DNA of 64,000 bases from Ectobius pallidus (GCA_964059195.1 CAXKWD010000007.1:2356001-2420000), one strand, 5' to 3'. Positions 1 through 10,437 are shown, counted from the stretch's first letter. Numbers and translations: made by a program. Notes: a model not told the origin generated them from the letters alone.

Positions 1-872
1 CCGGAACCACGGTGCCGCGGTGGTTGGCTATATTCAAGGCATTCGGTCCAGACTTGTGGATCCTAGCAGCCTTCACATTTATCATGGGCACAGTTGTTTC
101 ATATTTGCTGGCAGTGGATCGCAGTTTCACAAAAGCGGCGATGAATGCTTTGTTGTCACACTTGGCAGTGGGGGTGGAGGATAAGCTGGCAGGGACGATA
201 GCTGCAACATTCTTCATGTTCTGGCTCTTCTACTGTCTTCATATTAACACTGCCTATCAGGCTGCTCTATTTGGGTTCCTAGTAAACCCTGGAGAAATTC
301 CACCCATTCAGACCTTAGAGGAACTTGAAAATTCTGGGTTAGAAATGTATGCTTCAATGAACTTGTCTGTTTTCTTCGGAAATAAGTACGAGAACGTCAC
401 GGTGTATAAGTCAGACATGTCTAACATGTCATGGATTTCTAGAATTTCCACCAAGAAGGACATGGGAGTACTAGAGTTCATTAGCTCCATGAATATGTAC
501 TATGGACGTCTCCGAACAGCGGACGGGAAACCTTATTTCCATCCTCTCTTGGAGAAGGTTGATACGGTTTATTTCAGCGTGTTAATTGAGAGCGGACTGA
601 ATTGCATGATACACGACCATATCGACAACATGATCACCAGATGCATGGAGGCTGGATTCTTTGAACGTCATACTAGACTGCTGAATTCTTATGGTGAACT
701 GATCTCCAAGAACAACACTACTACAGATGTCTTCTCGTTTTCTTTGTCATACCTGGAAGGAGCTTTCTACATGCTACTGTACGGTTTATTGCTCTCGCTG
801 TTTGTGTTTCTTTGTGAAGTTCTCTGCAATAAGATTGCCATGGCATTCCCTAACTTCACACGATCTCTGTAA
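1..872 (+). CDS. Divergent ionotropic receptor IR-A (3' part, cut by window start)
   Basis: Ligand-gated cation channel of the insect ionotropic receptor family (variant iGluRs), expected in the dendritic membrane of chemosensory neurons. The window opens in the frame read from base 3, just before the first membrane segment (WILAAFTFIMGTVVSYLL), followed by the pore loop, the second segment ending in INTAYQAALF (position of the iGluR SYTANLAAF gate), the S2 ligand lobe, and a last membrane segment near the C terminus. No intron is visible. Against IR-C it differs at only four residues over the shared 286. It ends FTRSL-stop instead of FTRSLQLS, because 53 bp between two CTCTG repeats are missing, so the stop is made from TAA in former 3' UTR. 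This is probably still functional, since only three terminal residues are lost. The family call is secure; the ligand is unknown. Confidence 0.85.
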   Translation, partial: GTTVPRWLAIFKAFGPDLWILAAFTFIMGTVVSYLLAVDRSFTKAAMNALLSHLAVGVEDKLAGTIAATFFMFWLFYCLHINTAYQAALFGFLVNPGEIPPIQTLEELENSGLEMYASMNLSVFFGNKYENVTVYKSDMSNMSWISRISTKKDMGVLEFISSMNMYYGRLRTADGKPYFHPLLEKVDTVYFSVLIESGLNCMIHDHIDNMITRCMEAGFFERHTRLLNSYGELISKNNTTTDVFSFSLSYLEGAFYMLLYGLLLSLFVFLCEVLCNKIAMAFPNFTRSL

Positions 873-1221
873 TAGCATTGTTATGATACTCGCAAGGAAA
901 CTAGAAAAAAACTTGCCTCATACTGTTCTTAGTTTTATTGAAAGTTTGATTATAAAGAAGCCCACAGTATTTCATAGGTAAGTAACAGGATTGGTTGGTG
1001 GAAACGTGACAGAAACCAAAGCAAAGATTGTAACCCCTTCATTCGAGCACAGAATGTAGCAATGGACTAACATGAAATGCTCTTAAAAATAATTGAGATA
1101 CATTACAGCACTGCAAGAAACCTGAGCCACAAAAATACACATAATCAATTCATAAATAATTTGAGAATGGTACTTGACTACAATAACGCGTTGTACAGTT
1201 TAAGAATGTGTATTAGGACTA
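873..1221 (+). other. IR-A 3' flank, no gene seen
   Basis: Former 3' UTR and spacer, shared with units B and C (24711-25101, 50727-51117). No convincing AATAAA signal close behind the stop and no conserved ORF. Confidence 0.5.
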
Positions 1222-1827
1222 CACTGACCGGCAAAAAAACTGATCACTGCGAAATTTGTTGTACTTTTAAGATTAAACATAATTTTGATTGGATGTTTTT
1301 ACAGTGTTGTTGGTGAGGATGAACTATTATTTTTAATGGACCATTAGGTATAGAAACAGCATATCTGCTTTCTTCATATCTTCACTTTATCACCAAACAA
1401 AACAAAAAAACATAGCAATACGGTGATTTCAATATGATTATAAGCACTAGCTTGTCGTACATATTGCCAGGTGTTTCATTGTTGTATTGCGTCATTTCCT
1501 TCCAAACTGAACGGAAACTGTCTCCCTTCGCATCGCAGTGATTCTGTCAGTAAGTTTAGTTGAAATTATGCCTCTCAGTCCTGAAAACGTTGCCAAAGCT
1601 GTTGCTCTAATTGATGATGGATGCAGCCTCCGTTATGGCGCACCATTCACCACAGTGCAAGAGGAAAAATGGGGAATTAAGTGTGAAATGTGTAATTAAA
1701 TTTTAATCTTAAAAATGTATACAATTGCAGTAATTTTATTTCAAGCACTAGGCCTACTACATAATTTTTATTTAAACTTAATTTTTAAAAATTTCTTTAA
1801 GTAATCGGTATTTCTGGCCGGTCAGTG
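1222..1827 (+). mobile_element. Tc1-like degraded element, unit A
   Basis: Terminal inverted repeats CACTGACCGGC and GCCGGTCAGTG are flanked by TA on both sides (1220-1221, 1828-1829), the Tc1/mariner hallmark. Inside, an ATG at 1568 opens MPLSPENVAKAVALIDDG, the typical start of a Tc1-like transposase helix-turn-helix. The frame then runs through a deletion and stops at 1699 after 43 residues. The catalytic domain is absent, so the element cannot move by itself. Confidence 0.85.
1568..1699 (+). pseudogene. Truncated Tc1 transposase N terminus
   Basis: Forty-three codons. The first 20 residues resemble the first helix of Tc1-like DNA-binding domains; after CSLRYGA the expected second helix is fused by deletion to a TTVQEE-like piece, then reads into unrelated sequence. 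No DDE residues. The same remnant lies at 25448-25579 and 51464-51595. Confidence 0.7.
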
Positions 1828-1829
1828 TA

Positions 1830-2361
1830 GTATGCATGTATATCTGTCGTAACAATAACAAGCTTGCCATTAGAATATCATGACGAAGGTTTTATATCTT
1901 TCAGTCTTAGACTTCGTCGTTTATTTAAGGTTTAACATACCTTAGTCAACAGCATTCTTGATGTTCATATATACGAGAAGTGTACAGTGTTCATTACCAC
2001 GATAAAAATGAAATAGCATTAACAAAAGCTATATTATGATAACTATAGCTTCAGTCATATTTACTGTAAATTCTACGTCACAACTAAAGGATAAGCCTCG
2101 TAACATTGTGCATTGGGACTGGTGATACAACTAGATGTTTAGCATCCCAGCAAAATAATGTTAATCTTAAAAATAACCTTGAAAGAGTGAGAACTAGGGA
2201 ATATTACGATGAATGCGTTTCGAGTCCATTTCATATGTAAATTTGAAGAAAATCGGAATCTTTGGAAAATCTAATCTATCGGAATTATGCATCAATTTAT
2301 TTAATTTGGGCTATTAGGAGTTTTACAATCACTTCCAATTTTACGTAATGATAGTTGTGAA
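1830..2361. other. AT-rich spacer, nothing recognised
   Basis: No ORF, RNA gene or repeat structure that I can support; the same sequence is in units B and C at 25710-26241 and 51726-52257. Confidence 0.4.
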
Positions 2362-2645
2362 GGCAGACAGACTTTATTTCGCGTGATGATATTATTCTCG
2401 TTTACATTTAATTCGATAATTATTATTTCCCGTATGATAATATATTGGAAAGTTCTAGTAGGAATAATTGATTGTGGAATTAAGGAAATAGCTGTTACGT
2501 CATCACAAGAATGCTATGTTCACATATGTAATAATCTCGCGTCACAAAGTAAAGAAACCATTGCGGGCTTTGGAACAATTAGTTCGAAAAGTGACTTGAT
2601 TTTCTGATGAGTTGTAACATGGATGCCTTTTAGTTTCTGTCTGCC
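2362..2645. mobile_element. Candidate MITE with GTGAA duplication, unit A
   Basis: GGCAGACAGA at the left end mirrors TCTGTCTGCC at the right end, and both sides carry GTGAA (2357-2361 and 2646-2650). It is 284 bp long with no coding capacity. The terminal repeats are only about 10 bp, so a chance match cannot be excluded. Confidence 0.5.
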
Positions 2646-2819
2646 GTGAACTCGGCCGCACTGATGTTACGGACGGGGATCGACAAGAAGACCATCTGCA
2701 TGGTTGGCAGAAACCATCGCTGGTCTCCGTGGGTTATCAGGTTTAGATTCGGGCTTGATTCCAAGTATTCATCGTCTTATTTCTGTATTTTCTTGGTTCA
2801 CGAAGGAATGACCAAAAAG
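2646..2819 (+). other. Possible orphan exon ending at a splice donor
   Basis: A GC-richer open stretch (NSAALMLRTGIDKKTICMVG onward) runs to AAAAAG followed by GTGAGT at 2820-2825, a strong donor consensus. I do not recognise the peptide. The MITE lies directly at its left edge. The same sequence is at 26526-26699 and 52542-52715. It could equally be decayed transposon sequence. Confidence 0.15.
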
Positions 2820-3229
2820 GTGAGTCCCTGTAAATCATGTAGTGTTTGTTATTTGTTGTGAATATTAAATAGTCTGGTGTTGAACTTGTTTCTTAAAGGG
2901 ACAGGGCACGTTTGTAATAGTTATATTTGCTTTAGTCTCGGAAATAAGAAATTCTTTATTATTGTGATTTAATGTCATCTAATTAATCGGTATTTTCAAA
3001 AGAGGAATAATTTATCTTCATGTTAAAGTTTCAGATTATGTGCTTAAAATGTGAAGGGTTGTTTTTTAAACGATGTTGTTACTTAAATGTCGTGTTTAAT
3101 CATAAGTCCTGTGGATCTCGAGCTCAGGGTTCCTGAGATCGAGACGTGCAGGCCCTGGATTTGTCACCGTGAGTGTCTTGTTTTCTCCAGCCATTAGCAT
3201 TGCTTGGTTTGGGTTGGTTTTGGAGTTGT

Positions 3230-3720
3230 TTCGAATACGTTTTATTGGATTTTCATAAAACTTGGTATACACACTTACAACGTCCAAGGGAAAAACCCCA
3301 TTTATTTTGAAACAAATCGGTTGACCGGCACAGAAATAACGATTAATTAATGGTCACAAAAGCCACATGGCTCACTCACTCACTGACATTAATGTTTGCC
3401 CACTTTCAGATGAGATAGAAACTTGAAATTTGGTACACATATAGCTTTTAGGCTGTAAACCACAGGAAAATTCCAAAAAGTTTATTATTTTTTATTTTTG
3501 GCCCTAAAAACCCCCGAAAAAGGGTTCGACTCGTCTCACTGACATTAATGTTTGCTCACTTCCAGATGAGCTAGAAACTTGACATTTGGAACACTTAGCT
3601 TTTAGGCTGTAAACCACAGGCAAATTCATAAAATGTTAATTTTTTAAATATTTAGCCCTAAAAACCCCGAAAAAGGGCTCGGTTTCCATGGCAACGGTGG
3701 GCAAGAATATTACCTACAGT
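3230..3720. repeat. Diverged tandem pair, 156-bp period, unit A
   Basis: The motif GACATTAATGTTTG recurs at 3385 and 3541, followed in both by the same order: a GATGAG box, AACTTG, a TAGCTTTTAGGCTGTAAACC block, then a CCCGAAAAAGGG palindrome-like end. The preceding ATTTTCATAAAACTTGGTA phrase is common in arthropod nonautonomous repeats. No coding sequence. Confidence 0.65.
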
Positions 3721-4829
3721 GTTCACATATTTGGAAGTTGCAATACACTTTGAAAAATCTTTAGACATGCTACCGATAGAAGTAATTCGCAATTGGGAGG
3801 TCCCAGGTTAAAATCACAAAGCCGGCCGACTCTTATTTCCGATACGGTTTCAGTTCAGAACAAAAGCTTTTCCTAAGAACCTCACTGGGGGTTTGGGGGA
3901 AGAGCCCCCAACAAGAAAAGCGAGCTGCGTTGTCCGAAGACCCGAACCATATAGATTGGCTCTCGGAAGGCTTATCAGCGGCCGAAGTGCCACAAGCATT
4001 AGTAACCGTAACTAAAGTAAACAAGACAAGTTCAGATGTATCAGTTTCTGTCAGTAGAATTACTTATTAAAGAGCATGCATTTACTTTCAGAAGTTCTAT
4101 CCAGTTGGTACTACACACAAATCGTATTATTTGTCTATTTGACAGCATACAAACACAATACTAATTTTATAATGGGTATAACTAGCTACAATAATATTGC
4201 ATGGCTCACATTATTCTAAACCTAACGTATCAAATTGCCGATAGCTTATTGATATTGTTCGTGCGCCTTGATTGATTGATTTCTTTATAACGATGTCAGT
4301 GTAAATCAAATCAGGTAAACTGATGTAATAAAATGGCAGAATGCCTTTGTTTAATAAATGATAATAGAAATTATGATAGGTCTATGCAGCAAATAAGTTT
4401 TTTTTTTGTAATTGATCTCAGAGTTCAACTTCAGATCGATTCATTAAACAGGGCTTATGGAAGAACTGAGGTCTGAAGTTTGATAAGCATATGTGAAGGA
4501 ATATGTGAGTATCATCTATTCATTTTGAGAATGCAAGTGCTTGTCAACATCAACAGGAAATCTGAAAAGAAGAAACCGGCCAGAAATCATTAGAAAAGGA
4601 TTGTTACCCGACCTCAAAGGACTCTAACTTGGTTAACACTAACCAAAACGCATGGAAAACTGTAGTGCTTAAGAAGAGTGAAGCTCAAAACAAACATCAA
4701 GAAGTAAAGCAAACTGGTGGAAGTTATAAACCGGAAGTAAAAGGGAGATGAACCAGAAAATTATTGACAGGAAATCAGTAGAAAAATAACCTTAGCACTA
4801 TTAAGAGAACAAAATTTATTTTTGTATTA
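3721..4829. other. Spacer without recognised gene
   Basis: Short open stretches only (for example 3833-4024 on the minus strand), with no motif I can name. Also at 27601-28709 and 53617-54725. Confidence 0.4.
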
Positions 4830-5640
4830 AGGTTTGAACCAACAGTGGAAAAACAAGATATGGAAACTTTTCTGACAGCTCATAAAAGTTATAATTATGT
4901 GGAGAGAAGTTGATCTCAAAATATCCGACCATTTAAAGTAGGAGTTCCTGAAACCCTGTGGGAAGATATTTTTGTGAAGATTTTTGGCCACTAAGTAAGT
5001 ACTTTCAATCTCCCAAAACATACACGAAATTTAAACTCACAACGATAGGTGATGATTTGAGAAATCTAAAGTTGCTGTATACGAGTATAAATGTTCAGTG
5101 TTTAAACAGTAAAGAAAACATGTTGAGGATACATGTTGTAAATTACTTTGGATTTTTTCAATCTGTGTTGAGTTATGGTCTAATTCTGGGGAAACAGCTG
5201 CATATAAATAAGGCGTTACAGAAAAAAAGCTTTGAGAAGAATAAATAACATTCCTTTCAAAGAACATTGCAAGCCTTTATTTAAGTCAAGTGGTATACTG
5301 ACTGACTGACATACTGGTAAATTTGTATGTTTTCTTACGTTTGCAGAAGAACTCTAGATAGATCAGACTAAGTTTACGTTAGATGTTCCTTACAGTAGGC
5401 TAGCCAAATGTCAAAACAGTTTCTCCATCAATAGTCTGAAACTGTTTAACAAGTTTTAATGATTGTAAACTTTTAGACTTTAAAATACTTAAGGAAAGAT
5501 TATAAAAATGGCTATGACTAACATAAATGAATATCAAGACTTGAAATCTGTCAAATTATAAGTTTTATATGTGTATATTTTGACGTTGTCTATTGCAAAA
5601 TTGTGTATGCCTATAGACAATAAAGAGTTGTGAGATTTGA
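4830..5640 (+). pseudogene. Decayed Jockey/CR1-type LINE 3' end, unit A
   Basis: Broken frames match the C-terminal reverse transcriptase region of the LINE at 16101-17525. FFQSVLSYGLIL parallels FFQSVMSYGLLL there, a second frame reads LDVPYSRLAKCQNSFSINS (parallel to its RLSKSLNSYEV stretch), and both share the 3' UTR phrase GACGTTGTCTATTGC before an AATAAA. Several frameshifts and stops; an old, dead insertion. Confidence 0.65.
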
Positions 5641-5839
5641 ATAGAAATTTAATGATTGTGTACAACACTGTGTACTTAGTGGAAACCTAGTGCCCCTAGG
5701 TTTTAGTTTTCCTTAAGATAAGTTATTAAAACAAAAGGTGTCTGCAATAAAGCGAGATCATTTCATTCCAAAGTAGTAAAAGTTTCTGTATTTTAGTAGA
5801 TTTTTATATACTAGTTAAAATACAATAGATTAATTTACT

Positions 5840-6360
5840 GACAGTGAATAGTTAAAAGAATGCTGCACAACGTTTCGAGTCGTCCCTCGACCCTTCCTCA
5901 GGTGCCTCCTGAATCACACTGCTCACAAGACGAGGAATCTTCCACACTTGGTTGGTAACTATCGATCATAAACGTCGTACATCGAGCTTACTTGTCGACC
6001 CATTCATTTGGGACTCCAAATTCAACAGTCCTTTCAACCTCCTTGGATGGTGGGAAAAACATAATGATCGATTTATCACTCCTCAATCTCTTAATTATTT
6101 CCAACCAATCTTCACTTATACCCCCTTCATACCTGTTCATTGAGACCTGTTGGTTTTCAATAATCTTCCATGCTTCAGTCACTTTTCTTCTAACCCTGTC
6201 AAACACAACTTTCACAACATTAACCTCACCAATTCGATGTTTATCTTGAACGATATGTTGGCTCAAACCTGTTGTAAATTTTCCATTCTTAATGTCCCTT
6301 TCGTGTTCTCTAATTCTAGCTCGAAAGTCTCTTCCCGTTTCCCCGATATAGACTTAGAAA
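5840..6360 (-). pseudogene. Penelope-like element fragment: GIY-YIG endonuclease, unit A
   Basis: On the minus strand the frame reads YIGETGRDFRARIREHERDI, the GIY-YIG core with its conserved Arg and Glu-His, then SQHIVQDKH, WKIIENQ and an EDW element as in the C-terminal endonuclease of Penelope-like retroelements. Downstream comes the CTGAGGAAGGGTCGAGG and CGAAACGTTGTGC phrase common at Penelope ends. A stop lies just before the core tyrosine and no reverse transcriptase is present, so this is a dead 3' fragment. Confidence 0.75.
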
Positions 6361-6779
6361 TGTAATGGAAATGAATACATTTGTTACAGGATTAGGTCTA
6401 CATGGCGACAACAGTTATGCCTACTAATTAATACGTGTAAATTACCGGTAGGTTCTGTTCTATTTTCTATATTTAAAATGTTAATAATATTATAGTGCTT
6501 ACTGAAACATGGTGAAATAACAATGAAAAAGATTATCTTTATCTGAATATAACCAGAGCTGGTGTCTCCAAGTGTTTGCACACCAATGTCTATGATATTG
6601 AAATTGTTCTCAGGCCTAATATTTAAATATTTTAGCATGAACTGTTACAACTTAAATTCCATGGTCTGTATAGTTACAGAATTGGAAATGATATTAGTCA
6701 TCGAGTAGGCCTAATGTCCTATTTCAAATGGTAGCATTCACTGATTACCAACAACTTAATTAGTATTTTTGTAATTACT
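6361..6779. other. Spacer without recognised gene
   Basis: AT-rich; a minus-strand frame at 6384-6638 has no recognisable domain. Also at 30241-30659 and 56257-56675. Confidence 0.4.
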
Positions 6780-7150
6780 TTCAGCATGAAGTGAAGCAAA
6801 AAATTCCCCAAAAGAATGGAAATTTACCATGGCTGAATAATACACTAGTCTCCTTGGTCCAGAGAAAAGAAAGGCTTATTATTACAAGGAAAGATTCCTC
6901 TCCTGAAATGAAACTTGTTAAATAAAAACATGTGCAACGAGAGAGTGAAATAAATACAGAATGCCATGTCTATTGAGAGGTGAAGTCTTCACTAAAATGA
7001 TTCCTAACGAAATTGTGAATACTTTTACCCATTTAATCCTACGTGTGTTATAAAACACAAGCCACCTTACATGTAAAATATATACCATAAAACTTAAAAA
7101 TTTCATTTCAGATTTAAGCTCAATCGGAAAAATTAAAGTCATTGAAGAAG
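6780..7150 (+). pseudogene. Decayed LINE fragment (endonuclease to RT linker), unit A
   Basis: Reading across stops gives LPWLNNTLVSLVQRKERL followed by RESEINTECHVY and EVKSSLK pieces, the pattern of the linker between endonuclease and reverse transcriptase in Jockey/CR1-type LINEs (PW, basic RKERL, then an EI-Y and V-SSL spacing). It has many stops. The match is pattern-based, so I am only moderately sure. Confidence 0.45.
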
Positions 7151-7403
7151 AATAATCACAATTTTCATTTTATCACTATTCAACGCTTCCATGTGTGTTT
7201 TACCATTAGAATATAATTTAGGCTCCAAATATTGGACGTTCCCATATTTCAAGACAGGCAAGACTGGTTGCTGAGGACTTGAAGTGTAATGTACTAGATC
7301 GTAACAGGCCTATTCCTGTCATAGGTGGTGGCTCAACTCGATTTTTTTAGGGGGAATCTAAGTGAAAGAATCCAACAGCTTAGGCATATATGCATATCTC
7401 AAG

Positions 7404-7664
7404 TCAATAACCTACTCTTATACAATTCAACGGCCCTAAATAGCGTGCTTGCTCGCTCGCCCGCTTCGTGAGACAACGGGTATACTCGGCGATGTTCGTC
7501 TCTCGCAGTGTAAACTTTCATGACGACTACAAAATTAGGAAAACCGTTTCTTTATTATATAAGGCCAAAGTGAAATGAACACAATGAACAAATATTCTAA
7601 TTTTATTTTTACTTACAATTTTCATACCTCTGAACCACAAACATTTTTAATACGCTGCCAGCTA
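7404..7664 (+). repeat. 260-bp segment also present inverted at 15628-15888
   Basis: From CTCTTATACAATTCAACGGC to the TGCCAG end this matches the reverse complement of 15628-15888 at about 97% by eye. It contains a GC-rich core of GCTCGCTCGCCCGC type. Counterparts lie at 31284-31544 and 57300-57560. Confidence 0.8.
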
Positions 7665-7779
7665 TTGAAGTTGTTTCCTATACACTACCAAAATTTGAAC
7701 ATTTTTTTTAAATTTCTCGATATAACAATATATCTCTCTACAACAATATATTTTTCTGATCCCTGTGGTATCGAGATTT

Positions 7780-8090
7780 CACTGTAGTCTAATAACTTTA
7801 TAATAAATTTCATAATAATGAGAAATGAAGGTGCTAAGAACAATTCAGGGGAAAACTTTATTAGATAAGATACACAATACAGAAATTAGGAACAAATGCC
7901 AAATTCAGGACATAACTAAATTTACCAATGACAGAAGAAATTTTTGGAAAGAACACGTAGATAGAATGGAAAACAATCGCCTAGCAAAAAAGGCTCAAGA
8001 AAGCAGACCAGACGGAAAAAGATTAAGAGGAAGACCTGCTACGAGATGGAAAGACAGTACACATGACTCATCTGAGGAATAAAGGGGAAA
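7780..8090 (+). pseudogene. LINE reverse transcriptase C-terminal fragment, unit A
   Basis: An 85-residue open frame (7825-8082) reads LRTIQGKTLLDKIHNTEIRN, then FWKEHVDRMENNRLAKKA and GKRLRGRPATRWKDS. This is the C-terminal signature of RTE-type and related LINE polymerases (a W-x-H-V-x-R-M motif followed by GRP-x-x-RW). The polymerase domain is missing, so this is a severely 5'-truncated insertion. Confidence 0.65.
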
Positions 8091-8190
8091 TAAACAGGAT
8101 GCCATCCTACATCACAAGAATAAGAAGAGAGAATAGTCTAAGAAAATGAAATACAATATTTACATAATTACTCATATATTTGAAACACTA

Positions 8191-8491
8191 AAAGGTAAAG
8201 TGATCTCTATACAGGCCATGGAGGCCCAGAGGGTTCCAGGAGGTTGAAGCTCCCAGATTTTGGACATTCGGCACATGAAGGGGGTAAGGTCAGCATTAAG
8301 CACCGGCCGCCTTTACCCCCAGGATTGCTCCTGGTACTCATTTCTGTTAGAGGTTGAGTCGACCCCAGGGCCATAGTGCCACCAGAAGGATTAGAACAAT
8401 TGAAAAACTCAACGACCTCATCGGGAATGGAACCCGCAACCTTCCGGTTTGTAGCGCAGCGCCTCAACCACTACGCTACGGCGTACTCCCC
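8191..8491 (-). mobile_element. tRNA-derived SINE, unit A
   Basis: The minus strand starts GGGGAGTACGCCGTAGCG and continues TAGTGGTTGAGG (A box) and GCGGGTTCCATTCCC (B box, decayed from GGTTCGAATCC), spaced as in a tRNA gene, then about 220 bp of unrelated body. This is a pol III promoter SINE head, not a functional tRNA. Clear target duplications were not found. Confidence 0.7.
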
Positions 8492-9344
8492 ATTTGAAAG
8501 ACAAGTCTTTACATATTCATACAATCTTGCCTAACACTTTTACGTTACCTTTCGCTAACTGCTAAGGAGTAGGGCGCAGTCAAAGAAAAACTATTTTCTC
8601 CATAAAGATTGGGAATTACATTTTTTTTTTATTCAAAGGGATGAAAATGAGTTATGTTGGGCAACAATTCGCTTTATTTTGCATTTCATCCTTAGACGAC
8701 ACTTCAATACGAATCATGGGAAATGTATCGTTTCATGTATTTTTTTTTCTTATAAGCTGTATGCAATAAACTAATAAATTATGAAATGAAGTTATCCATT
8801 AATATTTAACTGCGACAAATGATTTTGCACTAAAAATCTCAAGATATGCGTAATATAAGTCTCTTTGCATTAACATCAGAATTGATCTATTGTAGGGGAC
8901 GAGAGGTAAAAGCCTAAAAAGGCAAACACAAAATCGAACAAAATAATAAAAATCCCTTTAGGCAGGCCTACAGGCGGAGGTAGATTTCGAAGTGCTTTTG
9001 GTTTAATTTATTGTCGCTGCATAGCACTCTTCTTCTTTAGCCTTGGCATGGCAAACCTGCAGTAAAGAGGAAGAGCCTACAATAAATTGTTTTGACAACA
9101 ATAATAGGATATAATATTCTGGGAGGCCGTGCGCAAGATCAGCAATGAATAAAATTAGCAAAGCCGCTAAACAAGACAAAATTATGATATTATAATAATT
9201 CTTTCAAGTGTTATTATTTTCAAACATTAAAATCTCGCGTCATATGAGTGCTATCAAGAAACTATTTATTAATTTGTAGCGTACTCATCAAGAGCTTTTA
9301 ACGATACTCCACAAGACATGGTTTCAAAAGTTTCGAATTTTCAT
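8492..9344. other. Spacer without recognised gene
   Basis: AT-rich with poly-T runs; no ORF with a recognisable domain. Also at 32377-33230 and 58393-59246. Confidence 0.4.
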
Positions 9345-9386
9345 CCCCCACCCCCACCCCCACCCCCACCCCCACCCCCACCCCCA
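9345..9386 (+). repeat. CCCCCA hexanucleotide microsatellite, seven units
   Basis: Seven perfect CCCCCA units ending in CCCT. The proline-rich frame across it is an artefact of the repeat. Units B and C have five. Confidence 0.95.
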
Positions 9387-9773
9387 CCCTCACTCGAACC
9401 TCCGAATCGTTGGTGTCACTGTGAACTCCATAGGGAGTACTCTAATTTATTCAAAGAAAGTTTCCCTCTATACTTCATAGGGGCCGAGATATACATTTTT
9501 AAAAATTTCAACCCCCTCCCCCGACCACCCCCTTGGGCCAATTTTGCCCATTAACGAACTTGTCCGAACTATTGGGCCTAGAAATAACATAATAAAATTT
9601 GGTTCAAATATGTTCAAAATTACGGCCGCTATCGTGTAAAGATATAAATATATATATATATAAATATCACAATTTTTTTTTTTTGAACGGGCGGTGGTTT
9701 CGTACTTAGGGGAGCATGAAACGTAAAGATATGAGAGAATTTTTCGAAAATCATAAAGTGGTATCCATTGCAA

Positions 9774-9803
9774 TAGGTAGATTTTTCTTCGAAAATCTAC
9801 CTA
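9774..9803. repeat. Perfect hairpin, 12-bp arms, unit A
   Basis: TAGGTAGATTTT and AAAATCTACCTA separated by six bases. Also at 33647-33676 and 59663-59692. No following T-run that would suggest a pol III end. Confidence 0.6.
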
Positions 9804-10002
9804 AAAAAGCCACAGGAAAACAATTGGTGCGTGTCAGCTACCACATTTCTAAATATATTGCGGACAAATGAAATCACAATGGGGAGAATGTTGAAGACTG
9901 TTTAGTTTTAGCTGCCGAAGATGTTTGCCCTAACATAGTCGAACAATTTAAATGTATCAGCTAGTCACCTCACACGGAATAGTGGAACTTAGTTCTGATG
10001 TA

Positions 10003-10413
10003 GTCCACCGCTGTGGCGTAGGGGATGTGTTCGCTCCTCTCACGCAGCGGGCCCGGATTCGAATCCTGGTCGGGACAAGTTACGTAGGTGGGGTTTTTCT
10101 TCACCTGTGAGACAAATGTCGGGTAACTTTAGGCCCTTGTGGTCCCCGGATATCATCTGGCCGTCATTATCATCTTCATCCCCATCCTCGCCTTGTTTGG
10201 AGTGTGTGAATGGTGTATCTCGTCCTATGTGTTCGTGTTGTCTCGGAGGTGTCCCCGGCATTGGGCTGATTACTCATCCGGGAGGTCCTCCATGTCCTTG
10301 TCTGGTCAAAAAAGTATGTATGTGATCCATAGATGATCCTTCTCCCGACAGGCCCGGACGGCTTGATCGCTTAAATCCTAAAAGGGAGAGGTAACACTAA
10401 GACAAAGCAAGCA
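10003..10413 (+). mobile_element. tRNA-derived SINE with target duplication, unit A
   Basis: Head GTCCACCGCTGTGGCGTAGG (A box) and GGATTCGAATCCTGG (B box), then a 330-bp body ending in AAAGGGAGAGGTAACACTAA and a short A-rich tail. It is flanked by AGTTCTGATGTAG and AGCTCTGATGTAG (one mismatch). Same family as the antisense copy at 20684-21133. Confidence 0.85.
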
Positions 10414-10437
10414 AGCTCTGATGTAGAGTGACAATTA

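Noticed and set aside
1077..1316. 79-codon ORF repeated identically in all units
   Set aside because: Identity reflects recent duplication, not selection; it runs across the left end of the Tc1-like element.
3373..3696. CRISPR-like spaced repeat
   Set aside because: Only two diverged 156-bp units in an insect genome with no spacer structure; a transposon-internal tandem duplication.
8207..8467. Possible tRNA gene with A and B boxes on the minus strand
   Set aside because: The B box is decayed, the cloverleaf does not close, and about 220 bp of SINE body follows; it is repeated in all three units as part of the duplication.
9345..9386. Interstitial telomere repeat
   Set aside because: The insect telomere unit is TTAGG; CCCCCA does not match.
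9318..9554. Proline-rich ORF
   Set aside because: Produced by reading through the CCCCCA microsatellite; no start context or conserved sequence around it.
10015..10080. Possible tRNA gene with GGATTCGAATCC
   Set aside because: Part of a SINE with target duplications and a second genomic copy at 20684-21133.
10040..10336. Overlapping ORFs on both strands of the SINE
   Set aside because: All lie in the SINE body and differ in reading frame between copies; no protein signature.
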